NCBI RefSeq assembly: GCF_001939045.1
Contig: NZ_MKIM01000021.1
Coordinates: 1-64,000 of the forward strand
Length of the DNA: 64,000 nucleotides
Origin: Rhizobium oryziradicis
Lineage (GTDB): Bacteria; Pseudomonadota; Alphaproteobacteria; Rhizobiales; Rhizobiaceae
Reading direction: 5' to 3'
In this document: positions 19,075-28,101 of the stretch, piece after piece
How the letters are laid out: every line of letters begins with the position of its first letter
Numbering within the stretch: the stretch's first letter is position 1
The notes under the pieces: model-generated
Databases searched by the model: none
What the model saw: only the letters and a program-made list of their open reading frames with translations
What the model was told of the DNA's origin: nothing
Program-made: the position numbers and the translations under genes

Positions 19075-20838
19075 TCACAGCACTTTGGCCAGAAACTCGC
19101 AGGTGCGGGGATGAGCAGCGTTGGTGAAAATCCGATCTGGCGTATCGATTTCCAGAATGCGCCCGCCTTCCATGAAAACGACCGTATCGGCCACTTCGCG
19201 GGCAAAGCCGATCTCGTGGGTGACAATCACCAGCGTGGTGCCAGTGCTGGCCAGCTCCTTGATCACATCCAGCACTTCGCCCACCAGTTCGGGGTCGAGG
19301 GCGGATGTGGGTTCATCAAACAGCAGAACTTTTGGCTTGAGCGCCAAGGCGCGCGCAATCGCCACACGCTGTTGCTGGCCGCCGGACAATTGCCGGGGAT
19401 AAGCATTGATTTTGTCGCTGAGGCCAACGCGGGCCAGCAGATCTTGCGCCACCAGAATGGCGTCGCTGCGAGACAGACCTGAAACGGTGATCGGCGCTTC
19501 GATCAGGTTTTCCAGCACGGTCAGATGCGGAAACAGGTTAAAACTCTGGAACACCATGCCGATGCCCGCACGGCGCTTGAGAATATCCTTTTCCTTCAAC
19601 TCATACAGCGTCGTGCCGCGTTGGTCGTAGCCAACCAGTTCGCCATCCACCGAGATAAAGCCGCTGTCAACGCGCTCCAGATGGTTGATTGTGCGCAACA
19701 AGGTTGATTTTCCCGAGCCGGACGGTCCCAAAATGGCGGTCACGCTTCCGGCTTTCAGGGTCAAATCAATATTGTCGAGTACCTTCAAATGACCAAAGCT
19801 TTTCGACACTCCCTGAATGCGCACCACACCGCCCTTGCGCACGGCTTTCAGCTCATGAAGTGCTGCGCGATCCATTGTTTCAGGCACGGGGAAAGGCTGG
19901 TCTGCACGTTTAAAAAACGATTGGAATGGCAATGATCTGGGATTGCGAAGCGCGCCCTTGGAATAATAGCGCTCGATGTAATATTGCGCCACGGACAGCA
20001 CGGTCATGATGACGAGATACCAAGCTGTCGCCACCATCAGCAGTGGAATGACTTCCAGATTGCGGCGATAAATCACCTGCACGGTATAGAACAACTCCGG
20101 CAGCGCCAGCACGTAGACAATCGAGGTGGCTTTTGCGAGGCCGATGATTTCATTAAACCCGGTGGGCAGAATGGAGCGCATGGCCTGCGGCAGCACGATT
20201 TTGAAAGCTTGGCGCTGGCGCGACAGGCCAAGGGCGGCTGCGGCTTCCAATTGTCCCTGATCAACGGAAAGAATGCCGCCGCGGACGATTTCGGCAAAAA
20301 ATGCGGATTGGTTCAGTGTCAAGCCAATGAAGGCTGCGGCAAAGGGTGTCAGCAATTGCGCGGTTGGATAATCCACCAGCACCTGCCCGGTGAACGGCAC
20401 GGCAATACGGATGGTTTCATAGAGATAACCAAGATTGTTCAGCACCAGCAGCAGAACAATCATCGGAATCGAGCGCAGCAGCCAGATATAGCCCCAAGAC
20501 AGACCGGACAGCAGAGGCGAGCGCGACACACGCGCCAGCGCCAGTGCTGTGCCAAGCAGGGAGCCGCAAACCGTTGCCAGAAGCGTTAACAGCAGGGTGC
20601 GCCCAAGCCCGGCCAGCACAGGCTCGGCAAAGAACCATTCCGCAAACACGCTCCAGCCCCAACGCGGATTGGTAAAGGTAGAATAGAGGGCTGCAAAGAT
20701 CACCACCGCCGCGAATACGGTGCCGATGGTGCGGGCCGGGTAGCGGGCTGGCACAATCTTTAGCCTTGCATAATCGTGGGAATGGTCCTCTGCCACGTCC
20801 ACGCGATGGATGCCTGAGAAATCCGAGGTGAGAGCCAT
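19075..20838 (-). CDS. Fused amino-acid ABC transporter permease and ATPase
   Basis: This 587-residue protein joins an inner-membrane permease to its ATPase. Residues about 35-290 are a His/Glu/Gln-type permease with membrane segments and the EAA loop (EAAAALGLSRQRQAFKIVLPQ near 198-217). Residues about 338-587 are an ATPase with Walker A GPSGSGKST (371-379), signature LSGGQQQR and Walker B LLFDEPTSALDPE. A linker of some 40 residues joins them. Normally these are separate chains. It would work with the two binding proteins encoded just downstream. The substrate, by operon content, is probably an N-acyl or S-substituted sulfur amino acid. Confidence 0.9.
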   Translation of the reverse strand: MALTSDFSGIHRVDVAEDHSHDYARLKIVPARYPARTIGTVFAAVVIFAALYSTFTNPRWGWSVFAEWFFAEPVLAGLGRTLLLTLLATVCGSLLGTALALARVSRSPLLSGLSWGYIWLLRSIPMIVLLLVLNNLGYLYETIRIAVPFTGQVLVDYPTAQLLTPFAAAFIGLTLNQSAFFAEIVRGGILSVDQGQLEAAAALGLSRQRQAFKIVLPQAMRSILPTGFNEIIGLAKATSIVYVLALPELFYTVQVIYRRNLEVIPLLMVATAWYLVIMTVLSVAQYYIERYYSKGALRNPRSLPFQSFFKRADQPFPVPETMDRAALHELKAVRKGGVVRIQGVSKSFGHLKVLDNIDLTLKAGSVTAILGPSGSGKSTLLRTINHLERVDSGFISVDGELVGYDQRGTTLYELKEKDILKRRAGIGMVFQSFNLFPHLTVLENLIEAPITVSGLSRSDAILVAQDLLARVGLSDKINAYPRQLSGGQQQRVAIARALALKPKVLLFDEPTSALDPELVGEVLDVIKELASTGTTLVIVTHEIGFAREVADTVVFMEGGRILEIDTPDRIFTNAAHPRTCEFLAKVL

Positions 20839-20870
20839 GCGGCCATCCTTTCTGGTGTGGTTGAAGGGCG

Positions 20871-21407
20871 TTATGCCGAAATGGCCTGCCGCGCCGCAAC
20901 AGAGGCGTGATCGCGAACATTCAGGTGTGCGATGTCTTTCTCAAACGGCAACGTGCGGTGAATTTCCGGATCGACCGTCTGATCAAACAGCGCTGTGTAG
21001 CCATTGCGCAGATACAGTCCGACTGCTTCCGGTTGGCGAAACCCTGTGGTCAAATAGATGCGACGATAGCCTTGGCGGGCAGCCTGCGCTTCCAGCTCAA
21101 TAAGAACGGTGCGCGCCAAGCCTTGACGGCGATGATCGGGATGGGTCCAGATGCGTTTGAACTCGGCTGTGTTTTCATCGTAAAACTTGAAGGCGCCACC
21201 GCTGATCGGCTGGCCATTGCGCAGCAACAGCAGAAAATTGCCAACGGGTGACTGGAAGGCTTCCACGGGATAGCGATTGATTTCTTCAATCGCACCTGCG
21301 GCACTGAAGTATGTTCCGTATCGGCCATCATACTCGCGGATCAGATCATCAATCAGCGGCTTGGCCAAAGGGTCCAAAGGTGATGTGTAAACGAACGTGT
21401 CAGTCAT
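20871..21407 (-). CDS. GNAT-family N-acetyltransferase (SnaA/YtmI-like role)
   Basis: This 178-residue protein has the GNAT acetyl-CoA loop in DHRRQGLARTVLIELEAQAARQG and a following strand YRRIYLTTGFRQPEAVGLYLRNGY. ATG 21407 overlaps the end of the M20 gene by 8 bases, indicating translational coupling. In the Bacillus ytm and yxe operons an acetyltransferase blocks the amino group of S-modified cysteines before the monooxygenase step and an M20 enzyme removes the acetyl later. The same pair adjacent here supports that role. Substrate identity is inferred. Confidence 0.85.
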   Translation of the reverse strand: MTDTFVYTSPLDPLAKPLIDDLIREYDGRYGTYFSAAGAIEEINRYPVEAFQSPVGNFLLLLRNGQPISGGAFKFYDENTAEFKRIWTHPDHRRQGLARTVLIELEAQAARQGYRRIYLTTGFRQPEAVGLYLRNGYTALFDQTVDPEIHRTLPFEKDIAHLNVRDHASVAARQAISA

Positions 21408-22632
21408 GACGGAGCACCTTTTCAACAGTCACAGAGGATGAGGGAGATGACAGATAGCTTTCCACCAGCCGCACCCAGTAGAGGGCGGCAGGCAGAATGA
21501 TGTCGTCGTTGAAATTGTAATCGGCGCTGTGCAGCGGTGCGCTATCGCCATTACCCACAAACAGATAACTACCGGGCCGGGCTTGCAGCAAAAAGGCAAA
21601 ATCTTCGCTGGCAGTGCGCGGTTGGAAATCGGCAATCACCCTCTCTTCACCGAAAGTTTGCAAGGCGACCTTCCGGGCAAAAGCGGTTTCCGCAACATGG
21701 TTGAGAACACTTGGAAAGCCAAAGCGGTACTCCACTTCAGCCCTTGCGCCAAAACTCTCCGCCTGCGCTTTTGCCAATGCCGGAATGCGCTGGCTGAGTT
21801 GCTGGCGCACCGCCTCGTTGAAGGTGCGTACTGTCAGCTTCAATTCCACGCTTTCGGGAATGACATTCGAGGCCGAGCCGCCATGAATTGAGCCAACCGT
21901 GATCACCGCCATGTCGCGCGGATCGACATTGCGCGACACAATGCTTTGCAAGGCGGTGATCAGCGAGGCAGAGGCCAGCACCGGATCAACGCCCCGGTGC
22001 GGCTCTGCCCCATGGCTGCCCTTACCCACCACCTTGATATAGGCCTGATCCACCGACGCCATGACCGGTCCAGAGACGAAACCAAACGAACCGGCAGGCA
22101 CATCCGGCCAGTTGTGAAGGCCAAACACCGCATCCACCGGAAAACGCTCAAACAAGCCTTCTGCCAGCAGCTTTTTGGCCCCTGCGCCAATTTCTTCGGC
22201 AGGCTGGAAAATCAGCCGAACCGTTCCATCAAAACTGCTGAAGTCGGCCAGATAGCGAGCAGCGGCCAAGAGAATAGCCGTGTGCCCATCGTGACCGCAG
22301 GCGTGCATCACCCCCTTGTTGCGGCTGGCATAATCGAGGCCAGTGGCTTCCGTGATGGGTAGGGCATCCATATCGGCGCGAAGGCCGATGACGCGGTCTC
22401 CATCGCCCTTTTTTAGCGTGGCAACAATGCCGGTTCCGGCAATGCCATGCTCAATCTGATAGCCATAAGAGGCAAGATGCGAGACCACCAGATTGCTGGT
22501 GCGTTTTTCCTGAAAGGCCAGTTCCGGGTTCTGGTGCAGATCGCGCCGAAAGGCGATGATCTCACTCAAATAGGTACGGATCTTCCTTGCCACCCGGTCT
22601 TGTATCAGGTGGCTGTCGACGGCGATGTTCAT
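21400..22632 (-). CDS. M20-family amidohydrolase/deacylase (SndA/YtnL-like role)
   Basis: This 410-residue metallopeptidase-fold amidohydrolase has the dinuclear-metal motif HACGHDGHT (110-118) and IFQPAEEIGAGAKKLLAEG with the catalytic Glu pair. An inserted dimerisation domain follows. The family includes hippurate hydrolase and N-acetylcysteine deacetylases. Its gene overlaps the GNAT gene and lies 21 bases after an NtaA/CmoJ-like monooxygenase gene. The likely step is removal of the acyl group from N-acetylcysteine made by the monooxygenase. Confidence 0.88.
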   Translation of the reverse strand: MNIAVDSHLIQDRVARKIRTYLSEIIAFRRDLHQNPELAFQEKRTSNLVVSHLASYGYQIEHGIAGTGIVATLKKGDGDRVIGLRADMDALPITEATGLDYASRNKGVMHACGHDGHTAILLAAARYLADFSSFDGTVRLIFQPAEEIGAGAKKLLAEGLFERFPVDAVFGLHNWPDVPAGSFGFVSGPVMASVDQAYIKVVGKGSHGAEPHRGVDPVLASASLITALQSIVSRNVDPRDMAVITVGSIHGGSASNVIPESVELKLTVRTFNEAVRQQLSQRIPALAKAQAESFGARAEVEYRFGFPSVLNHVAETAFARKVALQTFGEERVIADFQPRTASEDFAFLLQARPGSYLFVGNGDSAPLHSADYNFNDDIILPAALYWVRLVESYLSSPSSSVTVEKVLRHD

Positions 22633-22653
22633 GGTTGTTTTCAGCCCGTGCGC

Positions 22654-24000
22654 TTAGGCGCTGGCTGCCCTTGTTGTCTGGTCATCAGTTTTGGCCGTAT
22701 AGCGGCTTTCGCGGAAGGGAAGGCCGAGGTGATCGCGCAGCGTGTCGCCCTGCTGAACGCGATCATAATAACCCCGCGCTTCCAGCACGGGCAGCACATG
22801 CGTCACGAAATCATCCAGCCCTTCGGTGATCACTGGAAAGCCCAGAATGAAGCCATCGGCGGCTCCGCCATCCACCCAGCGAATGATCTCGTCCGCGATC
22901 CGATCCGGCGTGCCGACAAAGGTGCTGCGGGGTGTTGCGGCTTCCAGTGCCACTTCACGCAGGCTCTGGCCCTTTTCCTTGGCGGTCTTCTTGATCTTGT
23001 CCGTGGTGGAGCGGAAGCTGTTTTTGCCAATATCGCCCAGTTCCGGAAAGGGGGCATCCAGCGGATATTGGCGGAAATCATGGTGATCGAAGAAGCGGCC
23101 CAGAAACAGTAACGCTTCTTCAATGGTGACCAGCTCCTTGATGGCCCGGTATTTCTCATCCGCCTCTTGCTGCGTCGCCCCCACAATTGGCCCGATGCCG
23201 GGGAAAATCAGCACATCGCTGGCGCTGCGACCCTGCGCGATCGCGCTTTGCTTGACCTGCTTGGCAAAAGCCTGAGCCTCTTCAAAACTGGCACTGTTGG
23301 TAAACACCGCATCAGCATGTTTGCCCGCCAGATGAATGCCGGAATCAGACGAGCCCGCCTGAAACACCACCGGCTGTCCCTGCTTGGAACGGCCAATATT
23401 GAGCGGCCCTTCCACCCGGAAGAAACGGCCTTTGTGATCCAGCCGATGCAGCTTTTCGCGATCAAAAAATGTGCCGGTGTCGCGGTTGCGCACAAATGCG
23501 TCATCATCCCAGCTGTCCCATAGGCCCTTGACCACATCCAGATATTCCTCGGCGATCTGATAGCGCAAGGAATGTTCGGGGTGTTCGCGGCTGTAATTGC
23601 GACCAGACCCTTCCAGCGGGGTTGTCACCGCATTCCATCCGGCACGGCCACCGCTGATCAGGTCAATGGAGGCAAATTGTCGGGCAACCGTGAAAGGGTC
23701 GGAATAGGAGGTGGAAATAGTGCCGACCAAGCCGATCTTCGAGGTGGATGCGGCAAGGGCCGAGAGAATGGCAATTGGCTCAAAGCGGTTGAGAAAATGT
23801 GGAATGGATTGCTCGTTGATGTAAAGCCCATCCGCCACGAAAGCAAAAGCGATACCGGCATCTTCTGCCTTGCGGGCTGTTTCCACATAGAAGGGGAAAT
23901 TGACGCTGGCGTCAGCGGGAACGCTTGGGTGTTTCCATGCATTCATATGGCCGCCGGGGCCATGCAACATAATGCCGAAGTTGATGGATTTCTTGGTCAT
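22654..24000 (-). CDS. NtaA/SnaA/DszA-family FMN-dependent monooxygenase (CmoJ/YtnJ-like role)
   Basis: This 448-residue enzyme belongs to the long luciferase-like group that includes nitrilotriacetate monooxygenase and DszA. Markers include [54 protein letters not shown], the FMN-site strand [39 protein letters not shown], and a late DGFILGFPV. These enzymes take FMNH2 from a separate reductase. In the Bacillus operons the homologue cleaves N-acetyl-S-(2-succino)cysteine or similar thioethers. No flavin reductase gene is nearby. Confidence 0.88.
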   Translation of the reverse strand: MTKKSINFGIMLHGPGGHMNAWKHPSVPADASVNFPFYVETARKAEDAGIAFAFVADGLYINEQSIPHFLNRFEPIAILSALAASTSKIGLVGTISTSYSDPFTVARQFASIDLISGGRAGWNAVTTPLEGSGRNYSREHPEHSLRYQIAEEYLDVVKGLWDSWDDDAFVRNRDTGTFFDREKLHRLDHKGRFFRVEGPLNIGRSKQGQPVVFQAGSSDSGIHLAGKHADAVFTNSASFEEAQAFAKQVKQSAIAQGRSASDVLIFPGIGPIVGATQQEADEKYRAIKELVTIEEALLFLGRFFDHHDFRQYPLDAPFPELGDIGKNSFRSTTDKIKKTAKEKGQSLREVALEAATPRSTFVGTPDRIADEIIRWVDGGAADGFILGFPVITEGLDDFVTHVLPVLEARGYYDRVQQGDTLRDHLGLPFRESRYTAKTDDQTTRAASA

Positions 24001-24020
24001 AGGAGGATCTTTCTTTGAAA

Positions 24021-25016
24021 TCAGGCTGCGAGGGACAGGCGTGAGGTGGCAATCAGCTCAATGGCTTTGAGCCGAAGCGCTGCCTGCGGCACAGGTATGT
24101 CGATGATAAATTCGCTTACCCCAAGGTTGGCATGCAGCGTGTCGAGTTGCTCGCGCACCTGTTCGCCTGTGCCTGCCAAGACATGCGGGGTCTTTTCTTC
24201 AATCCGGTACTCTGTCACGCCCGATTGGCGGGCAAATTCAGCAGCCTGTTCCGGGCTGCCAACATTGACGCTCACACCATTGGAGAGGATGGTCTTGAAA
24301 ATCCTGATGTCTGCCACCCGGCTTTTGGCGAGGTCTTCCTGCTCTGCTGCAAAAGCGGCCAAAGCGAGAATGGGGGTCTTGCCGCCGGTCTCGCGTCGGT
24401 AAACATCAAAGGTTTCTTGAAGAGTGTGCTGATCGCCGTTGAGGTGGCCCGCAAAAACAAGCGTCCAGCCCTTTGCTGCGGCAAGCTTTGCGCTGGCGGC
24501 ACTTGCCCCGAGCAAAAACCGCTCTGCCGGAATGGTGGGCACCGGTGTCGCCAGCACGTCATTGGCCGCAGCGGCATCCGTCAGCAGGTAACGGTTTAAG
24601 TCATCGAGCTGCTTTTCAAAATCCTGTGGCGGCGCATCTGCCTGCGCGATGCGCAAGGCGCGGGTGGCATGGGGAAAGCCACCGGGGGCCTTGCCAACGC
24701 CAAGATCCACGCGCCCCGGTGCCAGGGATGCCAGAAGATTGAAGGTTTCGGCCACCTTATAGGAGCTGTAATGCTGGAGCATCACGCCGCCAGAGCCAAT
24801 CCTGATGTGTGAGGTCTTGGCCAGAAGATAAGCAATCAATGTTTCCGGCGCGGAACTGGCCAGTGCCGGTATATTGTGATGTTCCGCCAGCCAGAAGCGC
24901 TTATAGCCAAGTGCTTCGGCGCGGGCGGCAAGGGCAACGGTTGCTTTCAACGCATCGGTGCCCGCGGCGTCTGGGGCGACAGGGCTTTTATCAAGAAGGC
25001 TGAGGGAATAGGTCAT
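24021..25016 (-). CDS. LLM-class flavin-dependent oxidoreductase, MsnO8-like
   Basis: This 331-residue luciferase-like protein begins [15 protein letters not shown] and has [32 protein letters not shown] and [42 protein letters not shown]. These are hallmarks of the MsnO8/YhbW-like LLM subgroup. It is the first gene of the minus-strand operon. A TCTA-N9-TAGA site lies 33 bases before its ATG. A role in oxygenating sulfur compounds is inferred from the operon. Confidence 0.85.
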   Translation of the reverse strand: MTYSLSLLDKSPVAPDAAGTDALKATVALAARAEALGYKRFWLAEHHNIPALASSAPETLIAYLLAKTSHIRIGSGGVMLQHYSSYKVAETFNLLASLAPGRVDLGVGKAPGGFPHATRALRIAQADAPPQDFEKQLDDLNRYLLTDAAAANDVLATPVPTIPAERFLLGASAASAKLAAAKGWTLVFAGHLNGDQHTLQETFDVYRRETGGKTPILALAAFAAEQEDLAKSRVADIRIFKTILSNGVSVNVGSPEQAAEFARQSGVTEYRIEEKTPHVLAGTGEQVREQLDTLHANLGVSEFIIDIPVPQAALRLKAIELIATSRLSLAA

Positions 25017-25048
25017 TGGAAGTCATCAACTCCAGTTATATCATATAG

Positions 25049-25065
25049 TCTATAAAATCGGTAGA
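25049..25065. promoter_or_regulatory. TCTA-N9-TAGA site A, putative LysR-type operator
   Basis: TCTATAAAATCGGTAGA is an interrupted palindrome that fits the T-N11-A LysR box (CTA-N9-TAG). It lies 33 bases upstream of the eight-gene minus-strand operon and about 320 bases before the divergent monooxygenase gene. The same spacing and half-sites recur at 35696, 38265 and 38476. Confidence 0.55.
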
Positions 25066-25384
25066 ATTAATATTTTAGAAGGAATGGTTTTCCATTTTCA
25101 CGCCCAAAGAGAAAAAATTGCAGCGGAAAAATATTCACCTTCAAGGCGAGTCTGGACGGTAGAGGACGCATCCAACCCAAGGCGAATGCTCAGTCCTGAA
25201 ACAACAGAGAGCAAAGTTTGGGTTTTGGGAGCCTTCGGTGACTGGGCGTATTTTTCGCGCGTCTAGCAGGCGGCAGAAAAACCTACCCGTATTTATACCA
25301 CAAAAAACATAGAATAACTTTATTCAATGAAGCGATCTGCGATGCTGTGCATCGCGGATAATTGCCGAATGAGGAGCCATGCTG
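25066..25384. promoter_or_regulatory. Divergent promoter region with leader hairpin
   Basis: No gene is recognised here. A small perfect hairpin (GCGATGC, TGT, GCATCGC at 25339-25355) lies in the leader just before GAGGAG and the start of the plus-strand operon. Promoters for that operon should lie in the AT-rich part around 25290-25330. Confidence 0.4.
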
Positions 25385-26788
25385 ATGACCAGGACGATCC
25401 ATTTCAATGCCTTCGACATGAACTGTGTGGGGCATCAATCGCCGGGTCTTTGGGCTCATCCGGATGATAAATCATACACTTACAAGGATCTGGATTATTG
25501 GCAGACGCTGGCACGAACTTTGGAGCGGGGCATTTTTGACGGCATTTTTATTGCTGACGTTATCGGTTATTACGACGTCTACAAAGGCTCGAACTTCCAT
25601 GCCATTCAGCAAGCCGCACAAATTCCAGTCAATGATCCGCTGCAGCTGGCGGCTCCTATTGCGCTCGCCACCGAGCATCTGGGAATAGGCATCACGGCGT
25701 CTACCTCGTTCGAACACCCCTATACGTTTGCGCGTCGGCTTGCGACCGCCGATCACCACAGCAAGGGCCGGGTAGGTTGGAATATTGTCACCTCCTATCT
25801 GGAAAGCGGGGCCAAGAATGTGGGGCAGACGGGCCTGAAGCGCCACGACAACCGCTATGAAATTGCCAGCGAATATCTTGAGGTGATCTACAAACTGCTG
25901 GAGGGGAGCTGGGAAGAGGGCGCGGTGATCCGTGATAGCCAAGGACGGGTTTTCACTGATCCATCCAAGGTCCATGAAATCGGCCATAAGGGCGCGTATT
26001 TTGATGTTCCCGGCTATGGTTTGACGGAGCCTTCGCCACAGAGGACACCGGTGCTGTATCAGGCAGGGGCCTCTGGCCCGGGCAAGGCATTTGCCGCTGA
26101 ACATGCCGAATGCGTGTTTGTGGCAGCACCCACCAAATCGGTGCTGAAAGCCCATGTTGCCGAAATCCGCCAAAAGGCGGCTGCAGCGGGGCGTGATCCC
26201 AATGCCGTGAAAATCTACACGCTGATCACCATCATCACTGACGAGACTGAAGCCAAAGCAAAGGCCAAATTCGAAGACTACAAGCAATATGTCTCTTATG
26301 ATGGCTCACTGGTGTTCATGTCCGGCTGGAGCGGCATTGATTTTGGCCAATATGCGCCAACCGATGTGATCCAGAAGGTGGAAACCAATGCCATCCATTC
26401 GTTTGTCGAGCATATTGCTGGCGGCGACAAATCCTGGACCATTGAAGAATTGGCAAAATTCGGCGGTATTGGAGGGTTGGGGCCGGTGTTTGTGGGTGCT
26501 GCCGATCAGGTGGCCGATATTTTGCAAGAATGGGTGGCGGACACCGATGTGGATGGCTTCAACATTGCCTATGCGGTGACGCCCGGCAGTTTTGAGGATG
26601 TGGTCAACCACATCGTGCCGGAATTGCAAAAGCGCGGGGCCTACCCCACCGCCTACAAGCCCGGAACGCTGCGCGAAAAGTTGTTTGGCCAAGGGCCATA
26701 TTTGCCGAAAAACCATCCCGCTGATCAATACCGCGATATTGAGGCGTTCAAATGCGCAAAGACCGCTCCGCTGGCCAATGTCAGCTAA
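25385..26788 (+). CDS. NtaA/DmoA/DszA-family FMN-dependent monooxygenase
   Basis: This 467-residue enzyme is of the long LLM group with dimethylsulfide (DmoA), dibenzothiophene-sulfone (DszA) and nitrilotriacetate monooxygenases. It has IHFNAFDMNCVGHQSPGLWAHPDD, LGIGITASTSFEHPYTFARRLATADHHSKGRVGWNIVTSYL and a late DVDGFNIAYAVTPG. ATG 25385 is preferred to ATG 25379 because GAGGAG then has 8-base spacing. It leads an operon with two SfnB-type flavoenzymes and an aldo/keto reductase. The likely reaction is cleavage of a carbon-sulfur bond with FMNH2 and oxygen. The flavin reductase is not in the window. Confidence 0.86.
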   Translation: MTRTIHFNAFDMNCVGHQSPGLWAHPDDKSYTYKDLDYWQTLARTLERGIFDGIFIADVIGYYDVYKGSNFHAIQQAAQIPVNDPLQLAAPIALATEHLGIGITASTSFEHPYTFARRLATADHHSKGRVGWNIVTSYLESGAKNVGQTGLKRHDNRYEIASEYLEVIYKLLEGSWEEGAVIRDSQGRVFTDPSKVHEIGHKGAYFDVPGYGLTEPSPQRTPVLYQAGASGPGKAFAAEHAECVFVAAPTKSVLKAHVAEIRQKAAAAGRDPNAVKIYTLITIITDETEAKAKAKFEDYKQYVSYDGSLVFMSGWSGIDFGQYAPTDVIQKVETNAIHSFVEHIAGGDKSWTIEELAKFGGIGGLGPVFVGAADQVADILQEWVADTDVDGFNIAYAVTPGSFEDVVNHIVPELQKRGAYPTAYKPGTLREKLFGQGPYLPKNHPADQYRDIEAFKCAKTAPLANVS

Positions 26789-26823
26789 ATTCTCATCCCA
26801 ATTTCAAGCAACGAGGCACAATT

Positions 26824-28092
26824 ATGGGTACCGTTACTGACACCAAGATCGACTACACCGTTCACCCGCGCGTCAATTCCAATGATCCCGTTGCGCCGCG
26901 TCCGCGCCCGGCCACGCCTGCGCATATTGTGCAATCCGATGCTGAAGCCATTGAGATTGCGCAGCGTCTTGCCGAGCGTTTCAGGCAGGGCGCTGCCTTG
27001 CGCGACCGCGAAGGTCTGCTGCCGATCACCGAGCTGGATGAATATTCGCAAAGCGGGCTGTGGAGCATCAACGTGCCAAAGGCCTATGGCGGGCCAGACG
27101 TGTCCTATGCCACCCTTGCCAAGGTGATCTCCACCATTGCAAGCGCCGATCCGGCCATTGCGCAAGTGACGCAAAACCATCTGACCATTGTTGCAACCGT
27201 TGACCTTGATGGCACGGAAGAGCAGAAAAAACTGTTCTTCGGTTGGGCCTTGCAGGGATTGCGCTATGGCAATGCTTTTTCCGAGTTGAAAAGCAAAACC
27301 GTGGCCGATTTTGAAACCAGGGTTGTCCATGACGGCGATGACGTTATCGTCAATGGTGAGAAATTCTACACCACCGGAGCGCTTCTGTCGCATGTGGTGC
27401 CAATTGTTGGTGTTGACGAAACAGGTCAAGGCTATCTGGTCTTTGCCGACCGTGAGGCACCCGGCCTGACTGTGACCAACAATTGGTCCAGCTTTGGGCA
27501 GCGCACCACGGCGTCCGGCTCTGTAAAAATCGAAAATGTTCGGGTGCCTAAGGTGCGGGCTTTGAAAGTCACCTCGTTTGATCACCCTACGGTGGGCGGG
27601 CCGGTGTCGCAGATCATTCAATCGGCCATTGATGCGGGCATAGCCCGTGGGGCGATTGATGACACGATCACCTTTGTCAAAACCCTCAGCCGTCCATGGA
27701 TTGATAGCGGCAAGCAAACCGCCAGCGAAGACCTGTTCACCATTGCAGCCGTTGGTGATTTGAAAATCAAGCTGCATGCAGCAGAAGCGCTGCTGGAGAT
27801 TGCCGGGCGCAGCATTGATGTGGCGCGGGCCAATAGCACGCTGGACACCGTATCAGAAGCAACGATCAAAACGGCGGAATCCAAGGTGCTGACCACCGAG
27901 ATTGCCATTCTGGCCACGAACAAGCTGTTTGAACTGGCGGGAACCCGCTCGACACTGGCAGAACATGGGCTTGATCGCCATTGGCGCAATGCGCGGGTGC
28001 ATACATTGCATGATCCGGTGCGCTGGAAATTCTATCACGTTGGAAATTATTACCTGAATGGCGAGCATCCACCCCGCCACGCGTGGAACTGA
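26824..28092 (+). CDS. SfnB/DszC-type acyl-CoA-dehydrogenase-fold monooxygenase
   Basis: This 422-residue protein has the acyl-CoA dehydrogenase fold but belongs to the SfnB/DszC flavin monooxygenase branch linked to sulfur acquisition. Markers are SGLWSINVPKAYGGPDVSYATLAKVISTIASADPAIAQVTQNH, NGEKFYTTGALLSHVVPIVG, the FAD region NNWSSFGQRTTASGSVKIENV, and the C-terminal DRHWRNARVHTLHDPVRWKFYHVGNYYLNG. It starts at ATG 26824 after AAGCAACGAGGC. A second copy follows directly. It probably oxygenates sulfides or sulfones in concert with the preceding monooxygenase. Confidence 0.87.
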   Translation: MGTVTDTKIDYTVHPRVNSNDPVAPRPRPATPAHIVQSDAEAIEIAQRLAERFRQGAALRDREGLLPITELDEYSQSGLWSINVPKAYGGPDVSYATLAKVISTIASADPAIAQVTQNHLTIVATVDLDGTEEQKKLFFGWALQGLRYGNAFSELKSKTVADFETRVVHDGDDVIVNGEKFYTTGALLSHVVPIVGVDETGQGYLVFADREAPGLTVTNNWSSFGQRTTASGSVKIENVRVPKVRALKVTSFDHPTVGGPVSQIIQSAIDAGIARGAIDDTITFVKTLSRPWIDSGKQTASEDLFTIAAVGDLKIKLHAAEALLEIAGRSIDVARANSTLDTVSEATIKTAESKVLTTEIAILATNKLFELAGTRSTLAEHGLDRHWRNARVHTLHDPVRWKFYHVGNYYLNGEHPPRHAWN

Positions 28093-28101
28093 GGCAGGCT
28101 G

